NCBI GenBank assembly: GCA_016719925.1
Contig: JADJYC010000018.1
Coordinates: 1-41,147 of the forward strand
Source: Crocinitomicaceae bacterium
Lineage (GTDB): Bacteria > Bacteroidota > Bacteroidia > Flavobacteriales_D > Crocinitomicaceae
Direction: 5' to 3'
DNA length: 41,147 bases
The notes beneath the pieces were generated by a model. The model was not told the DNA's origin and searched no databases. It saw only the letters and a list, made by a program, of their open reading frames with translations. Both the position numbers and the translations under genes were made by a program. Every line of letters begins with the position of its first letter. The stretch's first letter is position 1. Shown one piece after another: positions 1 to 7,747 of this stretch.

Positions 1-2072
1 TTTTTCGTCTTGTCCAATGACTTTGAATTTTACAATGTCTCCTTCTTTAACAACCTCTTCACATTTTTCAAGTCTGCGGTGTTCAAGTTCTGAAATATGA
101 ATCAATCCATCTGTGCCCGGAAGAATTTCAACAAAACATCCGTATGACTGAATTGATTTTACTTTTCCTTCATATTCAGCACCAATTTCTACGGTTGGAG
201 GGAAAGCAATCAAACGAATTCTGCGAACTGCTTCTTTCATATCGTCACCGTTAGCAGCAAGAATTTGTACACTTCCTTCTCCGGTTCCAGGTACTTCTTC
301 AATGGTGATTGTTGTTTTTGTGTCTTTCTGTAATTGCTGAATGATTTTTCCACCTGGTCCGATGATCGCACCAATAACATCATTCGGAACCAGAAATCCT
401 TCAATGCGCGGAGCATGTGATTTCATTTCTTTACGCGGTTCAGCAATTGTTTTGGTGATTTCATTCATGATATGAAGTCTGCCTGCTTTTGCCTGCTCTA
501 ACGCATTGGTTAAAACTTCAAAAGACAAACCATCAATTTTAATATCCATTTGACAGGCAGTGATTCCGTCTTTTGTTCCGCATACTTTAAAATCCATATC
601 ACCCAAATGATCTTCATCTCCTAAAATATCAGAAAGGATTGCAAATTTTCCGGTACCATCCGTAATCAACCCCATGGCAATTCCGGTAACCGGTTTTTTC
701 ATAGGTACACCACCGTCCATCATTGCCATTGTTCCGGCACAAACTGTTGCCATGGAAGATGAACCATTCGATTCAAGAATATCAGAAACCAATCTTACTG
801 TATAAACAAAATCTGAAGGGATCATGTTTTTCAATGCACGCAATGCAAGATTTCCGTGACCGATTTCACGGCGTGAAACGCCGCGGTTTGGTTTAGCCTC
901 ACCAGTTGAAAACGCCGGGAAATTATAATGCAGCATGAATTTTTCATATCTTTTTTCAGTTGCAGCATCAATCATTTGTTCATCTAATTTTCCACCTAAA
1001 GTTAGCGTGGTCAATGATTGGGTTTCACCGCGTGTAAAAATAGCTGAACCGTGTGCGCTTGGAATATAATCAAGTTCTGTCCAGATAGGGCGGATCTCAG
1101 TCATCTTTCTTCCGTCGAGACGAATCTGCTCATCAAGCATGACGCGGCGTACAGCTTCTTTTTTTGTTTTGCTGAAATACTCGCTGATAAATGGTTTTTC
1201 TATTTCTAATTGTTCAGGTGTTAGTGAAGCAATATATTCATCTTTTATTGCACCAAAAAGTTCGCTTCTTTTGTCTTTTGAAGTAATTCCCATGCGGGCT
1301 ACATCTTTACATTTTTCAAAAGTTGCAGCGTGAATTTTAGCTTTCACTTCTTCATTATGATTTTCATGCGAATAAGTTCTTTTCACTTTTGATTTCTCAA
1401 CATTTGAAGCAAACATCAATTGAAACTCACATTGTTTTTTAATTGAATCATGTGCAACACGAATAATTTCAACCATTTCGGCTTCTGAAATTTCATGCAT
1501 TTCACCTTCCAGCATAACAATGTTATCTGCTGTTCCGGCAATCATAACATCCACATCCGATTTTGCAAATTCTTCATAGGTCGGATTCACAATCCATTTT
1601 CCGTCCACACGACCAACGCGTACTTCAGACATTGGTCCGCCAAAAGGAATATCAGAAACTGCAATTGCTGCAGACGCTGCTAATCCACACATAGAGTCCG
1701 GCATATTGATACCGTCAAAGAAATCAGCTGCATCATAACCTGCGTGTCGGCGTGATAATCATCCGGAAACAAAGGACGAAAGCACGGTCACCAAACGCAT
1801 GATCAAAACTTCATCATCAGACGGACGACCTTCACGTTTTAAATAACCACCCGGAATTTTTCCGTTAGCAGCAAATTTCTCTTTGTAATCTACCGTGAGT
1901 GGTAAAAATCCACTCCTTCTTTTGCTTCTTTAGCTGAAACTACTGTAGAAAGAATCATTGTTCCTCCGCATCTTACTACTACTGATCCATCACAAAGTTT
2001 AGCCAGTTTTCCTGTTTCTACGGTTATTTCTCTTCCGTTACCAGGGTCAATTGATTTTGTTACTATGTTCAT
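1..2072 (-). CDS. pnp: Polynucleotide phosphorylase, 3' end cut off, frame interrupted
   Basis: Encodes the phosphorolytic 3'-5' exoribonuclease of RNA turnover. The reading starts at 2072 (MNIVTKSI) with the first RNase PH domain. The middle carries the LAASAAIAVSDIPFGGP core. Toward the window edge there is a KH domain (IGPGGKII) and an S1 domain (GDIVKFKVIGQDEK), cut at base 1 before the true C-terminus. The frame is broken by several one-base losses: one in the T run near 1905 and three or four between about 1715 and 1800. Restoring them gives the expected family text, such as DRAFRPLFPDDYHADTQVM. Such a cluster in a highly conserved gene suggests sequence error. rpsO lies upstream on the same strand, the usual rpsO-pnp order, but across an unusually long repeat-filled gap. 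Confidence 0.95.
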
Positions 2073-2145
2073 ACTTCTTGTTTTTTTGAACCGGGGGCTT
2101 CTTTTGTCCCGATTCTATGTTTGTTTAATTGTTACTTAATAATCC

Positions 2146-2195
2146 GGTGGCTTCGGCTTACTTCGACTTCGCTCAGTACAAGCCGCTCAGCCACC
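2146..2195. repeat. Nested palindrome, probable dispersed intergenic repeat
   Basis: GGTGGC at 2146-2151 pairs with GCCACC at 2190-2195. Inside it GGCTT (2155-2159) pairs with AAGCC (2180-2184), and ACT with AGT. The core ACTTCGACTTCGCTCAGT resembles short palindromic repeats that I recall as common between genes in Bacteroidota genomes. Similar phrasing (CGAAGTGGAG inside a GTCGGG palindrome) recurs at 21512-21541. Confidence 0.6.
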
Positions 2196-2329
2196 TTTGC
2201 TTTTTTTCGCTCAGCTACCTGCGCTTTTCTCGCTCGGCCACCTTAGCTTTTTCTCGCTCAGCCACCTTCGCTTTTTTCTCGCTCAGCCACCTTAGCTTTT
2301 TTCTCGCTCAGCCACCTTCGCTTTTTCCC
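2184..2329. repeat. Tandem array of about six 23-25 bp units
   Basis: The motif CGCTCAGCCACCTTNGC followed by a T run starts at 2184, 2208, 2231, 2255, 2280 and 2305. Spacing drifts from 23 to 25 bp, mainly because the T run varies in length. A degenerate continuation (CACTTAGCCAACTTTG) follows near 2350. The first unit overlaps the right arm of the 2146-2195 palindrome, as if the array had grown out of it. Confidence 0.75.
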
Positions 2330-2446
2330 TCTACGTCAACTTTGTTTTTCTCACTTAGCCAACTTTGTTTCTAATCTTCTGCTACCTCAATTCGACTCCC
2401 TCATTTAGTTCATTTTTTTGTTCACTAAGAGCAATTTTCTTGATCT

Positions 2447-2478
2447 TTTTGTTCACTGATGTCCTCAAGTGAACAAAA
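2447..2478. repeat. 11-bp hairpin TTTTGTTCACT/AGTGAACAAAA
   Basis: TTTTGTTCACT (2447-2457) is perfectly complementary to AGTGAACAAAA (2468-2478) around a 10-nt loop. A further direct copy of the left arm lies at about 2416-2426. No T run follows the hairpin on the minus strand, so it is a poor intrinsic terminator for rpsO. It may be an operator-like or RNA-processing structure. Confidence 0.5.
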
Positions 2479-2531
2479 GAACATTGAAAAACAATTCCAA
2501 TTGCCCCTTTTAACATAAAACTCCTTTAAAA

Positions 2532-2801
2532 TTATCTTCTTAAATCAAGCTCTTTTACGATTGCTCTGTAGCGCTCGATGTCTTTTGCTTTCAAATAATC
2601 CAAAAGACTTCTTCTTTTACCAACAAGCAACTGAAGTGAGCGTTGTGTTCCGAAATCTTTTTTATTCGTTTTCAAATGTTCAGTCAGGTGAGAAATACGG
2701 TGAGTAAACAACGCAATTTGTCCTTCTGCTCCGCCGGTATTTTTTTCACTTTTACCGTGCTTTTTAAAAATCTCTTGTTTTTTTTCTTTTGATAAATACA
2801 T
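2532..2801 (-). CDS. rpsO: 30S ribosomal protein S15
   Basis: 89 residues, the normal size for S15, a primary binder of the 16S rRNA central domain. The family signature is clear: EKNTGGAEGQIA followed by RISHLTEHLKTNKKD, then RRSLLDYLKAKDIERY near the C-terminus. The frame is intact. It has its own TAnnTTTG promoter at 2863-2870 and a roughly 57-nt leader containing a strong hairpin (2840-2858). pnp lies downstream on the same strand. Confidence 0.97.
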   Translation of the reverse strand: MYLSKEKKQEIFKKHGKSEKNTGGAEGQIALFTHRISHLTEHLKTNKKDFGTQRSLQLLVGKRRSLLDYLKAKDIERYRAIVKELDLRR

Positions 2802-2839
2802 GCCAATATTTGGTTAAATGATTCTTATGTAATTTACAT

Positions 2840-2858
2840 CTGCCTTACCTTAAGACAG
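2840..2858 (-). promoter_or_regulatory. Hairpin in rpsO leader, candidate S15 autoregulatory element
   Basis: On the minus strand CTGTCTTA pairs with TAAGGCAG around an AGG loop, giving 8 bp including one U-G pair next to a G-C pair. It lies between the promoter and the start codon of rpsO. S15 is known to repress its own mRNA through structurally diverse leader elements, often with a G-U/G-C motif. Assigning that role here is inference. Confidence 0.4.
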
Positions 2859-2862
2859 GGCG

Positions 2863-2870
2863 CAAAGATA
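2863..2870 (-). promoter_or_regulatory. -7 promoter element (TATCTTTG) of rpsO
   Basis: On the minus strand TATCTTTG matches the Bacteroidota primary-sigma -7 consensus TAnnTTTG, 62 nt upstream of the rpsO start. No clear TTG at about -33 was seen. Confidence 0.6.
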
Positions 2871-2910
2871 GTAATAAAATTAATTCAGATGCCGTAAGAC
2901 AGAAAAAATG

Positions 2911-3756
2911 CTAGTTTTTAAGCATGTGCAGCAAATGAGAAAGCTTGTCTTTCAGTTCTTTCCGGCTGACAATCAAGTCCAGAAATCCGTGTTCCAGCAA
3001 GAACTCAGCAGTTTGAAAGCCCTCTGGCAAATCTCTGCCTATTGTTTCCTTTACAACGCGCGGACCGGCAAAACCAATCAATGCACCCGGTTCAGAAATA
3101 TTAAGGTCTCCCAGCATAGCAAAAGAAGCCGTAACTCCTCCGGTTGTTGGATCTGTTAATAAAGAGATATAAGGTAGTTTAGCGGCGGAAAGTTGTGTAA
3201 GTTTTGCAGAAGTTTTTGCCATTTGCATCAGCGATAATCCTGCTTCCATCATTCTGGCACCACCTGATTTGGAAATAATCATAAACGGGCATTCCAGTTC
3301 TATGGCTTTATCAATTGCACGGGCTATTTTTTCACCAACAACAGATCCCATTGATCCGCCGATAAATTTAAAATCCATGGCAGCTATGACAAATTCTTCT
3401 TTGTTCATTTTACCGTGAGCAACGCGGATAGCATCATCCATTCCTGTTTTAGAACGCTCATTTTTAATTCGGTCAGTATATTTTTTAGTATCTGAAAATT
3501 CCAGCGGATCTCCTGCAGACAGGCCTTTTGAAAATTCAGTGTATTTGCCGTTATCAAAAAGAATATTGAAATACTCCAGTGATCCGATCCGGTCATGATG
3601 CTCACAGGTTTTACAGACAAAAAGATCTTTTTCATGTTCATCATGCGCAACAACCGTTTTGCATTTAGGACATTTATACCAGAGGCCTTCCGGTGTTTCT
3701 TTTTTATCTGCAGTTGAGGTTACAATTCCTTCTTTTTTTCTGGTAAACCAACCCAT
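2911..3756 (-). CDS. accD: Acetyl-CoA carboxylase carboxyltransferase subunit beta
   Basis: 281 residues, an intact frame of typical length. Catalyses, with AccA, transfer of the carboxyl group from carboxybiotin to acetyl-CoA, the first committed step of fatty acid synthesis. The N-terminal zinc ribbon has Cys29, Cys32, Cys48 and Cys51. The crotonase-like carboxyltransferase fold shows GGSMGSVVGEK (133-143), SGGARMMEAG (164-173), TDPTTGG (201-207) and FAGPRV (229-234). It starts 29 nt after the aldolase stop on the same strand, so the two are probably co-transcribed. No accA is in the window. Confidence 0.96.
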   Translation of the reverse strand: MGWFTRKKEGIVTSTADKKETPEGLWYKCPKCKTVVAHDEHEKDLFVCKTCEHHDRIGSLEYFNILFDNGKYTEFSKGLSAGDPLEFSDTKKYTDRIKNERSKTGMDDAIRVAHGKMNKEEFVIAAMDFKFIGGSMGSVVGEKIARAIDKAIELECPFMIISKSGGARMMEAGLSLMQMAKTSAKLTQLSAAKLPYISLLTDPTTGGVTASFAMLGDLNISEPGALIGFAGPRVVKETIGRDLPEGFQTAEFLLEHGFLDLIVSRKELKDKLSHLLHMLKN

Positions 3757-3785
3757 AGTAATTTTTTTAGTGAATCAAATTCAAA

Positions 3786-4852
3786 TCAGGCAATGGTGAT
3801 TGAATTATCAAGATATACATCCTGAATGGCGTTCAATAATTTTATTCCGTCTTTCATGTCTTTCTGGAAAGCTTTTCTTCCAGATATCAAACCGTGACCT
3901 GCTGCACGTTTGTTGATAACGGCAGTTTTAATTGCTTCCTGCATATCAGAAACGCCACTGCCGGTTGATGCACCACCAGAATTAATCAATCCGTTTCTTC
4001 CCATATAACAATTTGCAACCTGATATCTGCACAAATCAATTGGGTTATCAGTTGTCAGATCTGAATAAACTTTTCGGATGTGTTTTACCAAAATTGATAG
4101 CGGTATATCCACCATTGTTTTCTGGTAATTTTTTGTTTAATGATATCTGCCTGAATGGTTACTCCGAGATGATTTGCCTGAGCAGTAATATCTGTAGCCA
4201 CGTGATAATCCACACCGTCTTTTTTGAAACCATTGTTGCGCAGATAACACCAAAGTATGGTTGCCATTCCCAGTTCATGTGCACGCTCAAAAGCCTGTGC
4301 AACTTCAATTATCTGCTGATCAGATTCAGGCGAACCAAAATAAATGGTAGCGCCAACTGCAGCGGCTCCTATATTCCAGGCTTCTTCCACAGATCCAAAC
4401 ATAATCTGATTATATCTGTTTGGGTAAGATAAAAACTCGTTGTGATTTATTTTTACAATGAACGGTATCTGATGAGCATATTTACGGGCACAAGACGCAA
4501 GCACACCATAGGTTGATGCTACGGCATTACATCCGCCTTCAACAGCAAGTTTTACAATGTTTTCAGGATCGAAGAAAATTGGATTTGGCGCAAAAGATGC
4601 ACCGGCAGAATGTTCAATTCCCTGATCAACCGGCAAAATAGAAACATAACCAGTTCCTGCAAGGCGTCCGTGATTATATATGGCTTCCAGATTTCTCATA
4701 ACCTGGATGTTGCGGTTGGTAGGCGCAAAACATCTCTCCACAAAATCAGCTCCGGGTAAATGAAGCAGATTTTTTGAAATGGTTTTGCATTCATGCTTTA
4801 ATAGATCTTCACCTTCTTTACCAAGGATTTCAATTACTTTGCTGGACGCCAT
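3786..4852 (-). CDS. fbaB: Class I fructose-bisphosphate aldolase (DhnA/FbaB type), frame interrupted
   Basis: About 350 residues once two extra A bases are removed. Cleaves fructose 1,6-bisphosphate in glycolysis and gluconeogenesis by Schiff-base chemistry. The first piece (from 4852) contains LPVDQGIEH (Asp76) and ADIIKQK, whose Lys239 fits the Schiff-base lysine of this family. The frame then slips in the A run at about 4134 and again near 4082. After correction it reads LPENNGGYTAINFGKTHPKVYSD and continues to the stop at 3786. The second piece contains MGRNGLINSGGASTGS, a phosphate-binding type segment. Upstream lies TAATTTTG (4877-4884). Confidence 0.93.
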
Positions 4853-4876
4853 GTTCTGTTCTTAAAAATGAGTGGG

Positions 4877-4884
4877 CAAAATTA
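4877..4884 (-). promoter_or_regulatory. -7 promoter element (TAATTTTG) of the aldolase-accD unit
   Basis: On the minus strand TAATTTTG matches TAnnTTTG, 24 nt upstream of the aldolase start. A TTTC about 20 nt further upstream could serve as a degenerate -33 element. Confidence 0.55.
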
Positions 4885-4926
4885 ATAAAACTTTCGAATC
4901 GGAAACCCTGAAACAGGGAGGTAGTT

Positions 4927-5627
4927 TTAAACGGATTTCAACTTTGCAATGCGTTGAGTAATAATGTTAAGGGCGAGTTCCAGTTGTTCTTCCCGTGTTA
5001 ATTCTGAATTATCGATCTCTATTGCATCTTTTGCTTTTTGCAACGGACTGATTTCACGGTTCATATCAATATAGTCACGTTGGGAAAGACTTTTTTTAAC
5101 ATCATCCAGACTGAGATTTTCGCCTTTTTCCAAAAGCTCAATTAATCTTCGCTGAGCTCTTACATCATTACTTGCAGTCATGAATAGTTTTACTTCAGCA
5201 TCCGGAAAACCACGGTACCAATATCGCGTCCGTCCATAACAACCTTTCCTTGTCTGCCCATATCCTGCTGAATAGCAACCATTTTTTCACGCACTTTACC
5301 TATAGTACTGATCGGACTTACTTGTTTAGAAATAGCTGAAGAGCGGATATCTTTTTCAACATTGTTACCGTTCAGATACGTTTCAGATTTTTTGGAATCG
5401 CGGTTGTAATTAAAACTGATAACTGTATTGACAAGTTCATCCAGCACCTGTGATTCAATATACGCTCCGTCTTTCAATAATCCTTTGTTGATGAGATGAA
5501 GTGTAAAAGCCCTGTACATGGCGCCACTGTCAACATACACATAGTTCAATGCATTGGCAATATCTTTTGCCAGCGTGCTTTTACCGCATGATGAATATCC
5601 GTCAATGGCAATGGTAGGAAATTTCAC
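4927..5627 (-). CDS. cmk: Cytidylate kinase, frame interrupted once
   Basis: About 233 residues after correcting one lost base near 5205. Phosphorylates CMP/dCMP using ATP. The N-terminal piece (5190-5627) has the P-loop GYSSCGKST (10-18), DSGAMYR (33-39) and the nucleotide-binding DGRDIGT (132-138). It then runs out of frame at VVFRMLK. Adding one base gives VVFPDAEVKLFMTAS, which joins to the C-terminal piece ending at 4927 (VRAQRR, SQRDYIDMNR, the family's RDxxDxxR motif). It starts 12 nt after the histidine kinase stop, suggesting a shared transcript. Confidence 0.94.
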
Positions 5628-5639
5628 AGTACAAAATTA

Positions 5640-6869
5640 CTATAAATTATCTGGCAGAACCAGTTCGTAGCCAGTTCCGTTTTCAACTTTTCTTTCAATA
5701 GTACCATCCAGTTGTTCAGCCAGAGATTCTATCAGTTCCAATCCAAATGAAGATTCTTTTTGTTTGTCTCTCCACTTTCCGTTATCAGAATAACGTATCA
5801 GAATTTTTCCATTTTTTTTCATTACAGAAATTTCAATGCTGCCGTTTTTCATTTCAACAAAAGCATGTTTGAGCGAGTTGGAAGCAAGCTCGTTAAATAG
5901 CAGGGCCAGCGGAACAAGTGACCGGTTACTGATCAGCTCGAGATCAGATTTTATGGTTGTTTCAATTGGAATAGAAACAGAATAGGAATCAATTAAATCT
6001 TTCAATAAAGTTTTCAGATAATCTTCCAGATTAATTTTTGACAGATCTTTATTCTGATACATTTTTTCATGTATTAATGCCATGGCCACAACCCGGTTGG
6101 TTGAATCCTTAAACATTTCAATTGTGTTCTGATCACGTGCATCTTTTGATTGCAGACGCAGCAGACTTGTTATTACCTGAAGGTTGTTTTTTACCCTGTG
6201 ATGAATTTCTTTAAGCATCACCGTTTTTTCTTCATTTTTTTGATGGACCTCTTTGTTTTTTTCTGTCAGTTCACTGTTTGTTTTCAGGTAATTTTCTTCA
6301 GCCAGCTGCGTCGTTTTAATAAACTGAAGAATAAGAAAGGAAATGATTAATCCGCAGATAATGGTATTAAAACTAAGTGCTATCAATTCACCTTCAGCCA
6401 TAACTATTCGGGTACTCATATTATAATTAAGCTGAACCAGAATGAAGTAAATAATTGCAGAAGAATTCACTGCAAGCACTGCATTTCCCCATACTTTCCC
6501 TAACGTAAAAAATGCGTAAAGAACGGTGATAACCATCCAGAGCGTATCCACAAGATGGAAAACTGTTGGGAAACCTATCAATGTATAGGTACACAAAACA
6601 ACACCAAAAACAGTAAACAGGATGGAAGGTGTTTTGTATTCTCCTGTGGTTTTAAGAATAACTAAAATCAGAATTGGTACAAAGCATCCAAATAATGTTG
6701 GAAGATAAGTAGGCTGATCAAATAAAAACAATGCAAAAGCCAGCACTGGTAAAGCAAAAGCCAGAAATAAATTAATATTCCAGTTCAGATTGAATCTGGC
6801 CATATCAAAATAATTGGTGTATCTGGTAACAGGTTTGAAAAAGGGCATTTCAGCAACGAATATATTCAT
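5640..6869 (-). CDS. Membrane sensor histidine kinase, HisKA_2 family
   Basis: 409 residues, intact. Residues 30-185 hold about six hydrophobic membrane helices with almost no extracytoplasmic domain, so it may sense something within the membrane. A coiled linker (187-215) leads to the dimerisation/phosphoacceptor helix EIHHRVKNNLQ (221-231); His223 is the expected phosphorylation site of the HisKA_2 class. The ATPase domain has the N box NELASNSLKHAF (326-337), DNG (362-364) and SFGLELI (374-380). No response regulator gene lies nearby, so it is an orphan kinase here. It is read divergently from the dehydrogenase at 6952 and is followed by cmk. Confidence 0.9.
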   Translation of the reverse strand: MNIFVAEMPFFKPVTRYTNYFDMARFNLNWNINLFLAFALPVLAFALFLFDQPTYLPTLFGCFVPILILVILKTTGEYKTPSILFTVFGVVLCTYTLIGFPTVFHLVDTLWMVITVLYAFFTLGKVWGNAVLAVNSSAIIYFILVQLNYNMSTRIVMAEGELIALSFNTIICGLIISFLILQFIKTTQLAEENYLKTNSELTEKNKEVHQKNEEKTVMLKEIHHRVKNNLQVITSLLRLQSKDARDQNTIEMFKDSTNRVVAMALIHEKMYQNKDLSKINLEDYLKTLLKDLIDSYSVSIPIETTIKSDLELISNRSLVPLALLFNELASNSLKHAFVEMKNGSIEISVMKKNGKILIRYSDNGKWRDKQKESSFGLELIESLAEQLDGTIERKVENGTGYELVLPDNL

Positions 6870-6939
6870 TCGCCGTAAAACCGTTTTAGAAAAAAGGAAC
6901 TAAAAACACATCCGACTCATTCATACGCGGATAAAAACT

Positions 6940-6947
6940 TAAATTTG
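6940..6947 (+). promoter_or_regulatory. -7 promoter element (TAAATTTG) just before the SDR gene
   Basis: TAAATTTG matches TAnnTTTG and ends only 4 nt before the ATG at 6952. If transcription begins the usual few bases downstream, the mRNA would be leaderless or nearly so. No clear -33 TTG. Confidence 0.5.
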
Positions 6948-6951
6948 TACT

Positions 6952-7747
6952 ATGTCTGTATTTCAGAATTCAGTTTGCTGGATCACCGGTGCTTCCTCAG
7001 GAATAGGAGAGGAACTGGCAATTCAGCTCAATGACAAAGGCGCAAGAGTTATTTTATCTTCCAGAAATTTTGAGCAGCTTGTTCTTGTGCAGAAAAAACT
7101 GAAGTATCCTGAAAAGTCCGACATCATCTGTATTGATCTGGAACATTCCGAAGGATTTCATTCGTTGTCTTCAGAAATAGTAAAGAAATATAACCGCATT
7201 GATTTTTTATTCAATAACGGAGGCATCAGCCAGCGCGGAGAGGCAGCTGAAACTTCACTTGATATTGACCGCAAAATCATGGAAATAAATTACTTTGGAA
7301 ATATTGCAATGACCAAAGCAGTTTTGCCTTACATGCGTTCTCAAAAATCAGGACACATTATTGTCATTTCGAGTATAGCCGGGAAATTCGGCTTCTTTCT
7401 AAGATCTGCCTATTCAGCTTCTAAACATGCATTGCAGGGTTTTTATGAAAGTCTTTTGCTGGAAGAAGAAAAAAATAACATACATGTCACGCTTGCTTAT
7501 CCCGGAAAAATCAATACGCCTATCTCAAAATCCGCTTTAAATTCAAAAGGAGAATCTCACGGTGAAATGGATCACAATCAGGCAACCGGAATGCCAGCTT
7601 CAGTGTGTGTGCAAAAATTGCTCAAAGCGGTTGAATCAAAGAAGAAATCAGTGTTAATTGGTAATAAAGAAAATTTGGGCAGTGCATATTAAAAGAATCT
7701 GGCCAAACCTGTTCTGGAAAATTATCCGAAAACAGAAGGCTGTATAA
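6952..7747 (+). CDS. Short-chain dehydrogenase/reductase, frame slip near the C-terminus
   Basis: About 265 residues. NAD(P)-dependent oxidoreductase of the classical SDR fold: GASSGIG (13-19) for cofactor binding, NNGG (88-91), catalytic Ser140 or Ser141 and Tyr154-x-x-x-Lys158 (YSASK). The direct frame stops at 7692. Removing one G of the GGG at about 7678-7680 lets it read on as AVHIKRIWPNLFWKIIRKQKAV to a stop at 7745-7747, a basic/hydrophobic tail seen in membrane-associated SDRs (DHRS7-like). That stop overlaps the next start as TAATG, implying translational coupling with the MutS-like gene. The substrate cannot be told from sequence. Confidence 0.9.

Larger units (their letters stand above)
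2073..2531. other. 459-bp rpsO-pnp intergenic region filled with repeats
   Basis: No credible gene is present. An open frame on the plus strand (2129-2374) merely translates a low-complexity repeat. The region holds a nested palindrome (2146-2195), a tandem array of about 24-25 bp units (2184-2329) and a hairpin with a related direct copy (2413-2479). In the minus-strand transcript it would form the leader of pnp after rpsO. No strong pnp promoter of the TAnnTTTG type was recognised here. Confidence 0.7.

Noticed and set aside
2129..2374. 81-codon open frame rich in Ser, Phe and Leu
   Set aside because: It only translates the 24-25 bp tandem repeat and has no family resemblance.
4906..4918. 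CCCTG-AAA-CAGGG hairpin after cmk as a terminator
   Set aside because: Only a 5-bp stem with a 3-nt loop and no T run on the minus strand, so too weak to call.
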